This document shows, piece by piece, positions 16,148 through 23,485 of a stretch of DNA of 64,000 bases. Numbering within the stretch: position 1 is the stretch's first letter; the number at the start of each line of letters is the position of its first letter. The position numbers were made by a program, and so were the translations under genes. The DNA is taken from the NCBI RefSeq assembly GCF_012328925.1, contig NZ_JAAXLS010000033.1:1-64000 (forward strand). Reading direction: 5' to 3'. Under the pieces are notes generated by a model. The model was not told the origin of the DNA, did no database searches, and was given only the letters and a program-made list of their open reading frames with translations. The stretch is from Amycolatopsis acididurans. GTDB lineage: Bacteria; Actinomycetota; Actinomycetes; Mycobacteriales; Pseudonocardiaceae.

Positions 16148-17291
16148 GCACGTCTACATCGTCGACGCGGTGCGCACTCCGACGGGCAGACGCGGCGGCG
16201 GCCTGTCCCGGGCACACCCCGCCGACCTCGGGGCGCACGTCCTGAGCGCCCTCGTCGACCGCACGGGGATCGATCCCGCCCGCGTGGACGACGTGATCAT
16301 GGGGTGTGTCGGCCAGATCGGCGCGCAGGCATGGAATCTCGGCCGCAACGCCTGGCTTTCCGCCGGCCTGCCCGAGCAGGTTCCGGCGGTGACGATCGAC
16401 CGGCAGTGCGGGTCGTCGCAGCAAGCAGTGCACTTCGCGGCGCACGGGATCCGCGCCGGCGAGTACGACCTGGCGATCGCGGCGGGTGTCGAGGTGATGA
16501 GCCTGGTCACGCTGAACAGTTCCGGCACGGTGGGGCCCGAGCTGGGCATGCGCTACCCGTTCGACGGTGACGGCTGGCGAAAGCGTTACGGGGACCAGGA
16601 GATCCACCAGTTCCGCGGTGGCGACCTGATCGTGGAGCACTGGGGCATCACCGACGACGAGATGCACCAGCTCGCGCTCGACAGCCATGCCCGCGCGGAC
16701 CGCGCGTGGGCCGAAGGCCGGTTCGACCGCGAGGTCGCGCCGTGGGGCGACGTGACCCGGGACGAGGGCGTCCGGCGCGGCAGCACCAAGGAGAAGCTGG
16801 CGGCGCTCGCGCCCATCCGCGAAGGCGGCAGGCACACAGCGGCGCTGGCCAGCCAGATCGCGGACGGCGCCGCCGCGCTCCTGCTGGCGTCCGAGGACGC
16901 CGTGCGCAGGCACGGCCTGACGCCACGCGCCCGGATGCGCGCCACCTCGGTGGTGGGCAGCGACCCGGTCATGATCCTGACCGGCCCGATCCCGGCGACG
17001 AACCGGGTGCTGGACAAGGCCGGGCTGAAGATCGACGACATCGACCTCTTCGAGTGCAACGAGGCGTTCGCCGGAGTCGTCCTCGCGTGGGCCAAGGAAA
17101 CCGGCGCGGACCTGGCCCGCACCAACGTCAACGGCGGTGCCATGGCACTCGGGCACCCGCTCGGCGCCAGCGGCGCCCGGCTGATGACCACGCTGCTGCA
17201 CGAGCTGGAACGGTCCGGGGGCAGCTACGGCCTCCAGACCATGTGCGAAGGCGGCGGGCTGGGCAACGGCACCGTCATCGAGCGCCTCTAA
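16140..17291 (+). CDS. Acetyl-CoA acyltransferase (thiolase II)
   Basis: A 383-residue degradative thiolase with nucleophile C90 in TIDRQCGSSQQA, the NEAF box (CNEAFAGVV), GHPLGASGA with catalytic histidine, and a second cysteine in MCEGGGLGNG. It thiolytically cleaves a 3-oxoacyl-CoA at the end of a beta-oxidation turn. It is the second thiolase of the island, and both have intact catalytic residues, implying at least two C-C cleavages on different intermediates. The ATG at 16140 overlaps the stop of the shortened LLM gene by 8 bases. Confidence 0.88.
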   Translation: MSEHVYIVDAVRTPTGRRGGGLSRAHPADLGAHVLSALVDRTGIDPARVDDVIMGCVGQIGAQAWNLGRNAWLSAGLPEQVPAVTIDRQCGSSQQAVHFAAHGIRAGEYDLAIAAGVEVMSLVTLNSSGTVGPELGMRYPFDGDGWRKRYGDQEIHQFRGGDLIVEHWGITDDEMHQLALDSHARADRAWAEGRFDREVAPWGDVTRDEGVRRGSTKEKLAALAPIREGGRHTAALASQIADGAAALLLASEDAVRRHGLTPRARMRATSVVGSDPVMILTGPIPATNRVLDKAGLKIDDIDLFECNEAFAGVVLAWAKETGADLARTNVNGGAMALGHPLGASGARLMTTLLHELERSGGSYGLQTMCEGGGLGNGTVIERL

Positions 17292-17316
17292 CCCCTCATC
17301 GAAAGGACGAATCGTC

Positions 17317-18477
17317 ATGGACTTCGCGCTCACCGAGGAGCAGGAGGCTTTCCGCAAGTCTCTGCGCGCTTGGATCGACAACGAGCTCGACAAGAACACC
17401 TCACGGGACTGGGAAAGCCGGGAGTTCGACTACCCCTACGACCTGTGGGACAAGATGTCTGCTCAGGGCCTGCACGGCATCGGACTGCCGGAGGAGTACG
17501 GCGGGCAGGGCGGCGACGTGTCCACCCAGATGATCGTCGCGAGGGAGCTGGCCCGGACGCTCGGCGGTCTCACCTGGATCTGGGGCGTGTCCTCGTTCTG
17601 CGCGAAATCCGTGGCGTTGCACGGCTCGGCGGAGATCAAGCAGGAGCTGCTGCCCAAACTGGCCGAAGGCAGGATCCGCATGGCGATCGCCCTCACCGAG
17701 CCATCGGGCGGCACTGATGTCCTCGGGTCGATGCGCACTGTCGCGACCAAGGCGGAGGGCGGCTGGCGGATTACCGGGCAGAAGATCTGGTCCACCGCAG
17801 CACATGCCTCCGACTACCTGATGCTGGTCGCGAAGAGCGATCCCGACGCGAAAAAAGCCAGTCGCGGGGTGACCATCTTCCTCGTGCCGACCGCCAGCGA
17901 CGGAGTCTCCACCCGGCAGATCCCGAAGGTCGGGATGAAGGCCGTCGGTTCGTGCGAGGTCTTTCTCGACGACGTGTTCGTACCCGACCGGCTGGTCGTC
18001 GGTGAACCGCACCGCGGCTGGTACCAGATGCTCGAAACCCTGAACAACGAGCGGATCATGGTCGGGGCGCTGTGCACCGGCGTGCTCGACGGGGTGTTGG
18101 AGGACGCGCTCGCGTACGTGATGGAACGTGAGGCCTTCGGCGGCCCCATCGGCCGTTTCCAGGCGTTGCAGCACTTCATCGCGGACATCGCGATGTGGCA
18201 GAAGCAGGCCGAGCTCATGACCTGGTACGCCGCGTGGCGCCAGCAGCAGGGGCTTCCCTGCGGCACGGAGTCGACCATGGCGAAGGTGGTCGCCTCCGAA
18301 CTCGCCGGCAAGGCCGCCGATCTGGGAATCCAGATTCTCGGCGGGATGGGCTACGCGCTCGAGACCAACATGCAGCGGTACTGGCGGGATGTGCGCCTTT
18401 ACCGGATCGGTCCGATCACCAGTGAGATGGCTCGTAACACGATCGCGGAGTCCTACGGGCTGCCGAGGTCGTTCTAA
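17317..18477 (+). CDS. Acyl-CoA dehydrogenase
   Basis: An FAD-dependent acyl-CoA dehydrogenase of 386 residues: YGGQGGD near residues 61-67, IALTEPSGGTD (124-134), WSTAAHASDYLM, and ILGGMGYALETNMQRYWRD. In MCAD-like enzymes the base lies in YEGT; here that site reads GPIT. A glutamate (about E245 in LNNERIMVG) sits at the isovaleryl-CoA dehydrogenase position instead, suggesting a branched or cyclic acyl-CoA substrate. It follows the thiolase by 25 bases with an AAAGGA binding site and is followed closely by the TetR gene. Confidence 0.87.
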   Translation: MDFALTEEQEAFRKSLRAWIDNELDKNTSRDWESREFDYPYDLWDKMSAQGLHGIGLPEEYGGQGGDVSTQMIVARELARTLGGLTWIWGVSSFCAKSVALHGSAEIKQELLPKLAEGRIRMAIALTEPSGGTDVLGSMRTVATKAEGGWRITGQKIWSTAAHASDYLMLVAKSDPDAKKASRGVTIFLVPTASDGVSTRQIPKVGMKAVGSCEVFLDDVFVPDRLVVGEPHRGWYQMLETLNNERIMVGALCTGVLDGVLEDALAYVMEREAFGGPIGRFQALQHFIADIAMWQKQAELMTWYAAWRQQQGLPCGTESTMAKVVASELAGKAADLGIQILGGMGYALETNMQRYWRDVRLYRIGPITSEMARNTIAESYGLPRSF

Positions 18478-18480
18478 GCC

Positions 18481-19233
18481 ATGACCGGCACCACGGCGCC
18501 AAAGCCGACCGTAGGCTTGACGACCATGAGTTCCGACAGTCGAGCCGAGGCCGCGCCACGTCGCCGGCCCGGCCGTCCGCGCAAAGACCAGCCCGACCCC
18601 GAGCGGTTCGCGGAGATCCTCGCGGGGGCCGCGGAAGTGTTCCTCGCCCGTGGGTACGACGCTTCGACGATCCAGCAGGTCGCCGACACCGTGGGCATGC
18701 TCAAAGGCAGCCTCTACCACTACGTTCGTACGAAGGAGGATCTGTTGTACGTGATCCTCCAACGGACATACGCGGCGGCGCTGAGCGAGATGCGCCGGGT
18801 GCTCGAGGAACGGGCAGGTGCCGACGCGCTGGAGCTGCTGGCGGCTTTCGTCGAAACGCACATCCGGTTCACGATCGCGAACTTCGCCGCGGTGAGCATC
18901 CAGTTCCGCGAGCTGCGCACCCTGTCGGAGGCGCGGCGTGCGGAGATCACCGCCGAGGGCGACAAGTACACCGCGCTGCTGCGTGACCTGCTCCAGCGCG
19001 GGGTCGAGGAGGGGACCATCGGCGCCGACATCGACCTGCCGCTGGCGAGCTGGAGCATCCTGGGCCAGCTCAACGCCATGACTCAGTGGTACCGGAACCC
19101 GGGAAGGCTTTCGATCGACGAGCTCGTGGCGGCATTCGTCGGGATGATCGTCTCCTCGGTGGTGTCGGACCGGCGAAGTGCCGAAGCGGGAGGGCCCGCG
19201 TCGCTGCGAGCCTCGTTCACTCCAGGTCGCTGA
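18481..19233 (+). CDS. TetR-family repressor, probable regulator of the island
   Basis: A 250-residue TetR protein. After a basic, arginine-rich N-terminus (RRRPGRPRK) comes the helix-turn-helix ARGYDASTIQQVADTVGMLKGSLYHY spread over about residues 58-83, whose key end is the GSLYHY recognition helix. The C-terminal half (LLQRGVEEGTIGADID, then QWYRNP) is reminiscent of the steroid-catabolism repressor KstR2. It begins 3 bases after the dehydrogenase stop, so it is co-transcribed with the genes it probably represses. The operators at 5668, 6243, 9995 and 19280 are its likely targets. An internal ATG at 18526 is an alternative start. Confidence 0.82.
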   Translation: MTGTTAPKPTVGLTTMSSDSRAEAAPRRRPGRPRKDQPDPERFAEILAGAAEVFLARGYDASTIQQVADTVGMLKGSLYHYVRTKEDLLYVILQRTYAAALSEMRRVLEERAGADALELLAAFVETHIRFTIANFAAVSIQFRELRTLSEARRAEITAEGDKYTALLRDLLQRGVEEGTIGADIDLPLASWSILGQLNAMTQWYRNPGRLSIDELVAAFVGMIVSSVVSDRRSAEAGGPASLRASFTPGR

Positions 19234-19279
19234 TTCGCGCAGCCGGTTGGGCGCGGGCGCCGTATATCACCGTAATTAC

Positions 19280-19293
19280 ACCAAGCGATTGGT
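19280..19293. promoter_or_regulatory. Operator copy D before the VOC-ferredoxin unit
   Basis: ACCAAGCGATTGGT, identical to copy C at 9995; both are preceded by the shared string CCGTAATTA. It lies 17 bases upstream of the ATG of the VOC gene, just before GAAAGAAGGA, so a bound repressor would block initiation of the two-gene unit. Confidence 0.7.
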
Positions 19294-19310
19294 CGAAAGA
19301 AGGAATCACG

Positions 19311-19841
19311 ATGCCGAACGTGCACATCGATCACGTGGCCATGTGCGTCAAGGACCTCGACGTGGCCATCGCGGACTGGAAAGACGTACTGGAGGTACTC
19401 GCTCCCGGGCACGCCGCGCACATGACGCGCGGCGAGGGGACCTCGGACGGAACGTCCATGATCTGGGCGACTTTCCAGAACCCGGATCCCACCGGGGTTT
19501 CGATCCAGCTGTGGGCACCAGGCGACAGAGACTCATGGGTGCATCGGATGCTCGCCAAGCGCGGCGAGTTCGTGCACCACATCGCGTTCCTGTCGGATGA
19601 CTTCGGCCACACGGTGCAGCAGTGCCGGGAGGCGGGTATCCCGCTGGTGCTCGAGGAGAACAGCTCGCCCGACACCATGCCGTGGCTGGCGTGGAACTTC
19701 GTGCCGCAGGACAAGTGTCACGGCGTCCTGATCGAGCTCGCCACCCGCTACCAGGCCGGCCGCGACCGGTGGCTGCCGCACCCGGGCAACGCGGAGAACA
19801 CTGAATTGCACGAGCAGCTCACCAAGCAGTTCTCGGTGTGA
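19311..19841 (+). CDS. VOC-superfamily (glyoxalase/epimerase-like) protein
   Basis: A 176-residue vicinal-oxygen-chelate protein. HIDHVAMCVKDLDVAIADW at the start and GEFVHHIAFLSDDF in the second repeat supply the paired histidines expected for metal binding, and GVLIELATRY supplies a glutamate. The overall pattern is close to methylmalonyl-CoA epimerase, but ring-cleaving dioxygenases and isomerases share it. It has its own operator-promoter and is coupled by GTGA to the ferredoxin gene, so it belongs to the same regulon. Its reaction is not fixed by sequence. Confidence 0.72.
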   Translation: MPNVHIDHVAMCVKDLDVAIADWKDVLEVLAPGHAAHMTRGEGTSDGTSMIWATFQNPDPTGVSIQLWAPGDRDSWVHRMLAKRGEFVHHIAFLSDDFGHTVQQCREAGIPLVLEENSSPDTMPWLAWNFVPQDKCHGVLIELATRYQAGRDRWLPHPGNAENTELHEQLTKQFSV

Positions 19842-20053
19842 CCGTGGGTGTGCGAGTTCATGTCGACGCCGATATCTGTGAAGAGCACGGGCAGTGCGTC
19901 TTCGCGGCCCCGGACATCTTCGACTTGGGCGACGACGGCCTGACCTACGCGATACAGGTCGATGACACACGTGAGCCGGAGGTGCTGGCGGCACAGTCGG
20001 CGTGTCCGGTACAGGCGATCAAGCTGACCCGAGTCGGCGCGAGCGGCATGTGA
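19838..20053 (+). CDS. [3Fe-4S] ferredoxin, likely P450 redox partner
   Basis: A 71-residue acidic ferredoxin with CEEHGQC and a later SACP, giving three cysteines in the C-x5-C...C-P pattern of the [3Fe-4S] ferredoxins that reduce actinobacterial P450s. The single P450 of the region is encoded at 11538. The GTG start overlaps the VOC stop. A hairpin terminator follows 27 bases downstream, ending the island. Confidence 0.88.
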   Translation: MTVGVRVHVDADICEEHGQCVFAAPDIFDLGDDGLTYAIQVDDTREPEVLAAQSACPVQAIKLTRVGASGM

Positions 20054-20080
20054 GCAAGTGGAGGCTGTCCGGTCTCGAGG

Positions 20081-20110
20081 AGGGCCGCTCCTGCTGCAGG
20101 GAGCGGCCCT
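20081..20110 (+). terminator. Rho-independent-type hairpin after ferredoxin
   Basis: AGGGCCGCTCC (20081-20091) and GGAGCGGCCCT (20100-20110) form a perfect 11-bp stem with an 8-base loop. There is no T-run, as is usual for high-GC actinobacteria. Confidence 0.7.
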
Positions 20111-20489
20111 GCACGGCAACGTGCAACGGAGATCCGGCTACCTGATTGACCTGCTTCGCGGGGAGCCCGTGGATTGGGCCGGACGGCGGCATCGCCGGGA
20201 CAGAAAGTGTCCGTGATCTTGTGGGTGTTGGGTGATCTTGACCACGCTGGGTCGGGTGCTCCTGTTGGGAGGGGTCGAGGCTGACGGAGACAGGCACGGC
20301 GGCCGACTCGGCGGCCGAGGCGACGGGTGGTGAGGACGGTCTTGGCAGCGCGAGTTTGATCAACTTCTGAGTTTTGTGTTCCCGGGACTGTCTTCCCAGG
20401 TCATCGAACGCGTCGAGGATGGCGCAACTCATGGACCAGCCGTGTAAAGTCGATCAAGCGTTGAAGTGGTTTTCCCAGTTCAGAACAGG
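20111..20489. other. Intergenic stretch without a recognised gene
   Basis: A 137-codon leftward frame crosses this stretch, but it has no recognisable family, no binding site and an odd composition. Nothing else is supported except possible upstream or downstream signals for the adjacent tRNA. Confidence 0.5.
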
Positions 20490-20563
20490 TGGGCCGGGCG
20501 GGGCTCGAACCCGCGGCCAAGGGATTATGAGTCCCCTGCTCTAACCAACTGAGCTACCGGCCC
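20490..20563 (-). tRNA. tRNA with CAT anticodon (Ile2-type or elongator Met)
   Basis: The reverse complement folds as a complete 74-nt tRNA: 7-bp acceptor GGGCCGG/CCGGCCC, TAGCTC D-arm, anticodon stem GGGGA/TCCCT around loop CTCATAA, and T-stem GCGGG/CCCGC with TTCGAGC. The anticodon is CAT and the CCA end is not encoded. The anticodon-arm and variable-region pattern (GGGGACTCATAATCCCTTGG) resembles bacterial tRNA-Ile2, in which TilS converts the C to lysidine, more than elongator Met. The A at the discriminator position does not separate the two. Confidence 0.88.
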
Positions 20564-20672
20564 CGAAGGCGCCCCAGGCCGAGCCGCGTGCGCCTTCACC
20601 GTCGACGGTGCTGCGTCCGACGGTGCAGGTCAAGATAGCGCACCAAGCCCTCACCAACCGGCACGGGGCTAG

Positions 20673-21613
20673 GGCGTGTCTGACAAAGATCTTGGTTGTC
20701 GGCTGGGATGCTGTTGGTCGTGTCGCGGTTTCGGTTGTTGTCGGATGAGCAGTGGGCGTTGATCGAGGATTTGTTGCCGGTGCGGACGGGTAGGCCGGGG
20801 CGGCCGTTTTCGGATGCGCGGGCGATGGTCGAGGGGATCATTTACCGGTATCGGTGCGGGATCGCGTGGCGGGATGTGCCGGCGGTATTCGGGCCGTGGC
20901 AGACGATCTGGACCTGGCATCGGCGGTTGTCGGCAGAGGGTACGTGGGATCGTGTGCTGCAGCGGCTGCTCGCGGCGGCGGAGGCTGCGGGTGAGATCGA
21001 CTGGGCTATCTCGGTGGACTCCACCATTGCCCGAGCGCATCAGCACGCCACCAACATCACCCGTGTCACAGGGGGCTTCGTCGAACTACACGAATCCTCG
21101 GATCGAGCCGCCTGATCACGCGCTGGGCCGTTCACGGGGCGGGCTGTCCACCAAGATTCATGAGCTTGTTGACGGGAACGGGCGGCCACTGGTGGTGTTG
21201 CTGACCGCGGGGCAGGCCGGGGACTCGCCGTTGTTCCTGCCTCTCATGCGTCACCTGTCCGTGCCCCGCCCCACCGGAGGACCGGTACGGACCCGACCGG
21301 ATCGGGTCCGTGGCGACAAGGCGTATTCCTCCCGTGCGATCCGAACCCATCTGCGTACCCGCAAGATCGGTGCGGTGATCCCCGAACCGGCCGACCAGCA
21401 AGGTCACCGCAAACGCCGCGGTTCCCGCGGCGGCCGTCCGCCCGCCTTCGACGAAGTCGACTACCGCGGCCGCAACGTCATCGAACGCTACTTCAACCAG
21501 CTCAAACACTGGCGCGGCATCGCCACCCGCTTCGACAAACTCGCCACCGTTTACCGCGCGGCCGTCGTACTCCACGCCGTGATCACCTGGACCAACACAT
21601 TGTCAGACATGAC
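20673..21613 (+). mobile_element. IS5-type insertion sequence, 941 bp, flanked by CTAG
   Basis: The left end GGCGTGTCTGACAA and the inverted right end GTCATGTCTGACAA match at 12 of 14 positions. Each end is bounded by CTAG (20669-20672 and 21614-21617), a likely 4-bp target duplication. The transposase lies in two frames inside. The element separates the tRNA from the AI-2E permease. The right-hand CTAG supplies the stop codon of both the transposase and the convergent permease. Confidence 0.8.
20708..21115 (+). CDS. IS5-family transposase, N-terminal frame
   Basis: The N-terminal part of an IS5/IS427-like transposase: FRLLSDEQWALIEDLLP, FSDARAMVEGIIYRYRCG, WRDVPAVFGPWQTIWTWHRR, and the first catalytic aspartate in WAISVDSTIARAHQHA. 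The frame ends at 21115 soon after a GGGGG tract (21071-21075), where the reading frame must move by +1 to continue in the second half. The start is uncertain; TTG 20696 and GTG 20717 are alternatives. Confidence 0.75.
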   Translation: MLLVVSRFRLLSDEQWALIEDLLPVRTGRPGRPFSDARAMVEGIIYRYRCGIAWRDVPAVFGPWQTIWTWHRRLSAEGTWDRVLQRLLAAAEAAGEIDWAISVDSTIARAHQHATNITRVTGGFVELHESSDRAA

Positions 21614-21617
21614 CTAG
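21075..21617 (+). CDS. IS5-family transposase, C-terminal frame
   Basis: The catalytic second half of the same transposase: NYTNPRIEPPDHALGRSRGG, GDKAYSS with the second aspartate, and VIERYFNQLKHWRGIATRFDK with the catalytic glutamate. It lacks its own start and would be made by a +1 shift at the GGGGG tract 21071-21075, unless the extra G is an inactivating mutation or a sequencing slip. The stop TAG is formed by the CTAG duplication. The start given is where the second frame becomes meaningful. Confidence 0.7.
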   Translation, partial: ASSNYTNPRIEPPDHALGRSRGGLSTKIHELVDGNGRPLVVLLTAGQAGDSPLFLPLMRHLSVPRPTGGPVRTRPDRVRGDKAYSSRAIRTHLRTRKIGAVIPEPADQQGHRKRRGSRGGRPPAFDEVDYRGRNVIERYFNQLKHWRGIATRFDKLATVYRAAVVLHAVITWTNTLSDMT

Positions 21618-22648
21618 CGGTCGAGCCGGGGGAACACGACCTGCTCCAGCACGAGTTTGATCGCCGCGGCGACCGGGATGGCTACCAGCACACCGACCAG
21701 GCCGAGCATCACGCCCCCGATCAGTGTGGACACGACCGTCACGACGGCCGGCACGCGCACGACGCGGCCGATCACCTTCGGCACGATGATGTAGTCCTCC
21801 AGGAACCGGTAGACCAGGATGTAGGCGATCGTGGCGATCGCGCACACCGGCGACACCGACAGCGCGACCAGCGTGACCACGACACCCGCGCTCAGCCAGC
21901 CCACGATCGGGATCAGGTCCAGTATCGCGACGAGCAACGACAGCAGCACGGCATACGGGATGCCCCACGGCAGGCACCACGCGAAGATCGCGAGCCCGGC
22001 GATCAGTGACGTCAGCAGGTTGCCCAGCACGAACGCGCCGACCTTGGCCAGGATCTCGTCGCCCAGTTCGGTCGCGCGCGGGCGGCGGGTGCGGGGCACG
22101 AAGCGGTACAGGAAACTCCGGATCCGCGGCAGGTCGGCCAGGAAGTACAGGCTCAGCACGATCACGGTGAGCGTCGAGACCACCGCGCTGAACACGAACT
22201 TCCCGGCCCCGAGCAAGCCCTGGAACAGGTTCGACCCCTGCTGCGCGATCAGGTCGCTCACCCGTTGCTGAATGTGGAACCGGTCGTTGAGGTGCCCCAG
22301 AAACGAGCTGTGGTCCTGCAGCTGCCGCGCCAGCTCGGGCAGCTGGTCCACGAACTGCGTCGCCTCCGCGACCAGTGGTGGGATCGCCGCGGCGAGGAAC
22401 CCGCCGAACAGCCCGAGCGCGGCCAGTGACACGACCGTCACGGCGGCCCACCGCGGCGTGCGCATCCGCAGTAGCCTGCCGACCGCCGGATCCAGGCCGA
22501 CGGCGACGAATCCCGCCACCCCGATCAGGATCAGCACGTTGAGCGCGGCCAGAACCAGCTGCACGACCCCGTAGGTCACGGCGACACCGGCCGCGCCCAC
22601 GAGCCCGATCACGAACGGCGAACGACGTTGCCCGGGGACATCGGCCAT
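21614..22648 (-). CDS. AI-2E-family (TqsA/PerM-like) membrane permease
   Basis: A 344-residue membrane protein with two N-terminal helix pairs, a central soluble segment (LPELARQLQDHSSFLG onward) and the conserved late block ILDLIPIVGWLSAG and EDYIIVPKVIGR, characteristic of AI-2E transporter/PerM proteins. Transport substrates are uncertain; some members are Na+/H+ antiporters. The ATG at 22648 (MADVPG) is preferred over the upstream 22693. The TAG stop is part of the CTAG bordering the insertion sequence, so the insertion left the protein end intact. Confidence 0.82.
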   Translation of the reverse strand: MADVPGQRRSPFVIGLVGAAGVAVTYGVVQLVLAALNVLILIGVAGFVAVGLDPAVGRLLRMRTPRWAAVTVVSLAALGLFGGFLAAAIPPLVAEATQFVDQLPELARQLQDHSSFLGHLNDRFHIQQRVSDLIAQQGSNLFQGLLGAGKFVFSAVVSTLTVIVLSLYFLADLPRIRSFLYRFVPRTRRPRATELGDEILAKVGAFVLGNLLTSLIAGLAIFAWCLPWGIPYAVLLSLLVAILDLIPIVGWLSAGVVVTLVALSVSPVCAIATIAYILVYRFLEDYIIVPKVIGRVVRVPAVVTVVSTLIGGVMLGLVGVLVAIPVAAAIKLVLEQVVFPRLDR

Positions 22649-22708
22649 ATGCGGATGGTATTGCCAGCGATCAGGCCGCGCCCGCCGTCCCACCGGGTCG
22701 CCTGCCGT

Positions 22709-23485
22709 TCAGGCCACCGGCCGCCGACCCCAGGCCGAGATCATCGGCGCGGTCGCGAGGTCGAGGGCACCGCCGGCGAGCGCGGCCAGATGGGTCTCGA
22801 TCTCCTCCTCGGTGGCCAGACCCGCCGCGACCAGGCCGCCGCGCACCTGCCGGATGGTCGCGGCCTCCAGTGCGCGGCAGGCCGGGGAGGCGATGGGGAA
22901 GTAGGCGTCGGCGCAGACGCCGGTCAGCCCTGCCGAGCGCAACAGCCGGGGCAGCGTGCGGCCGAAGGACAAGTCCGCGCCCCGCTCGGCGAGCAACTGC
23001 CGGAAACTGCGGCGGATCTTGTTCGCCAGCCGCTCCGCGGGACCGGTCTCCTCGGGACAGGCGAGCGGCTGCAGCGCCGTGTCGGCGTCCTCGATCACCA
23101 GCCAGCCGCCGGGCCGCAGCGCCGCGACCATCGACCGCAGCGCGCGCTCGCGCTCCGCGACGTGCACGAGCACCAGCCGCGCATGCACGAGATCGAAACC
23201 GCCCGGGGGCGGCTCGTCCCGCGCGACGTCGTGCTCGCGTACCTCGATCGGCGCTTCGGCGCGCAGCCAGGACACGTCGATGTCGGTCGCGAGCACGTGG
23301 CTGGTGCGCGCGGCCAGCCACCGGGGCACCGACAGCCCGCCGGCGCCGACCTCCCAGCAACGCCAGCCGCTCGTGACGCCGATCGTCTCGAAATGCCGGA
23401 ACGTCCCCGGGTCGAACAGCTCGGCCAGCGAGCCGAAACGCTCACCGGCCTCGGCCTGCTGGTTGTCCAGGAGGTAGTCGTTCAT
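22709..23485 (-). CDS. SAM-dependent methyltransferase
   Basis: A class I methyltransferase of 258 residues. Motif I is CWEVGAGGLSVPRWLA (about residues 43-58), followed by ATDIDVSWL, FDLVHARLVLVHV (the post-II/III region) and LRPGGWLVIEDAD. The methyl acceptor is unknown. It is encoded immediately downstream of the LacI regulator with an ATGA overlap, so the pair is co-expressed. That could link it to the adjacent amide operon or to autoregulated LacI expression. Confidence 0.82.
   Translation of the reverse strand: MNDYLLDNQQAEAGERFGSLAELFDPGTFRHFETIGVTSGWRCWEVGAGGLSVPRWLAARTSHVLATDIDVSWLRAEAPIEVREHDVARDEPPPGGFDLVHARLVLVHVAERERALRSMVAALRPGGWLVIEDADTALQPLACPEETGPAERLANKIRRSFRQLLAERGADLSFGRTLPRLLRSAGLTGVCADAYFPIASPACRALEAATIRQVRGGLVAAGLATEEEIETHLAALAGGALDLATAPMISAWGRRPVA

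Noticed and set aside
18481..19233. Naming the TetR protein KstR2
   Set aside because: The operator and the C-terminal half are reminiscent, but the other KstR2 regulon genes (ipdAB, fadE30-33, echA20) are absent, so only similarity is stated.
20019..20432. A 137-codon leftward frame before the tRNA
   Set aside because: It overlaps the ferredoxin end and its terminator, and has no recognisable domain.
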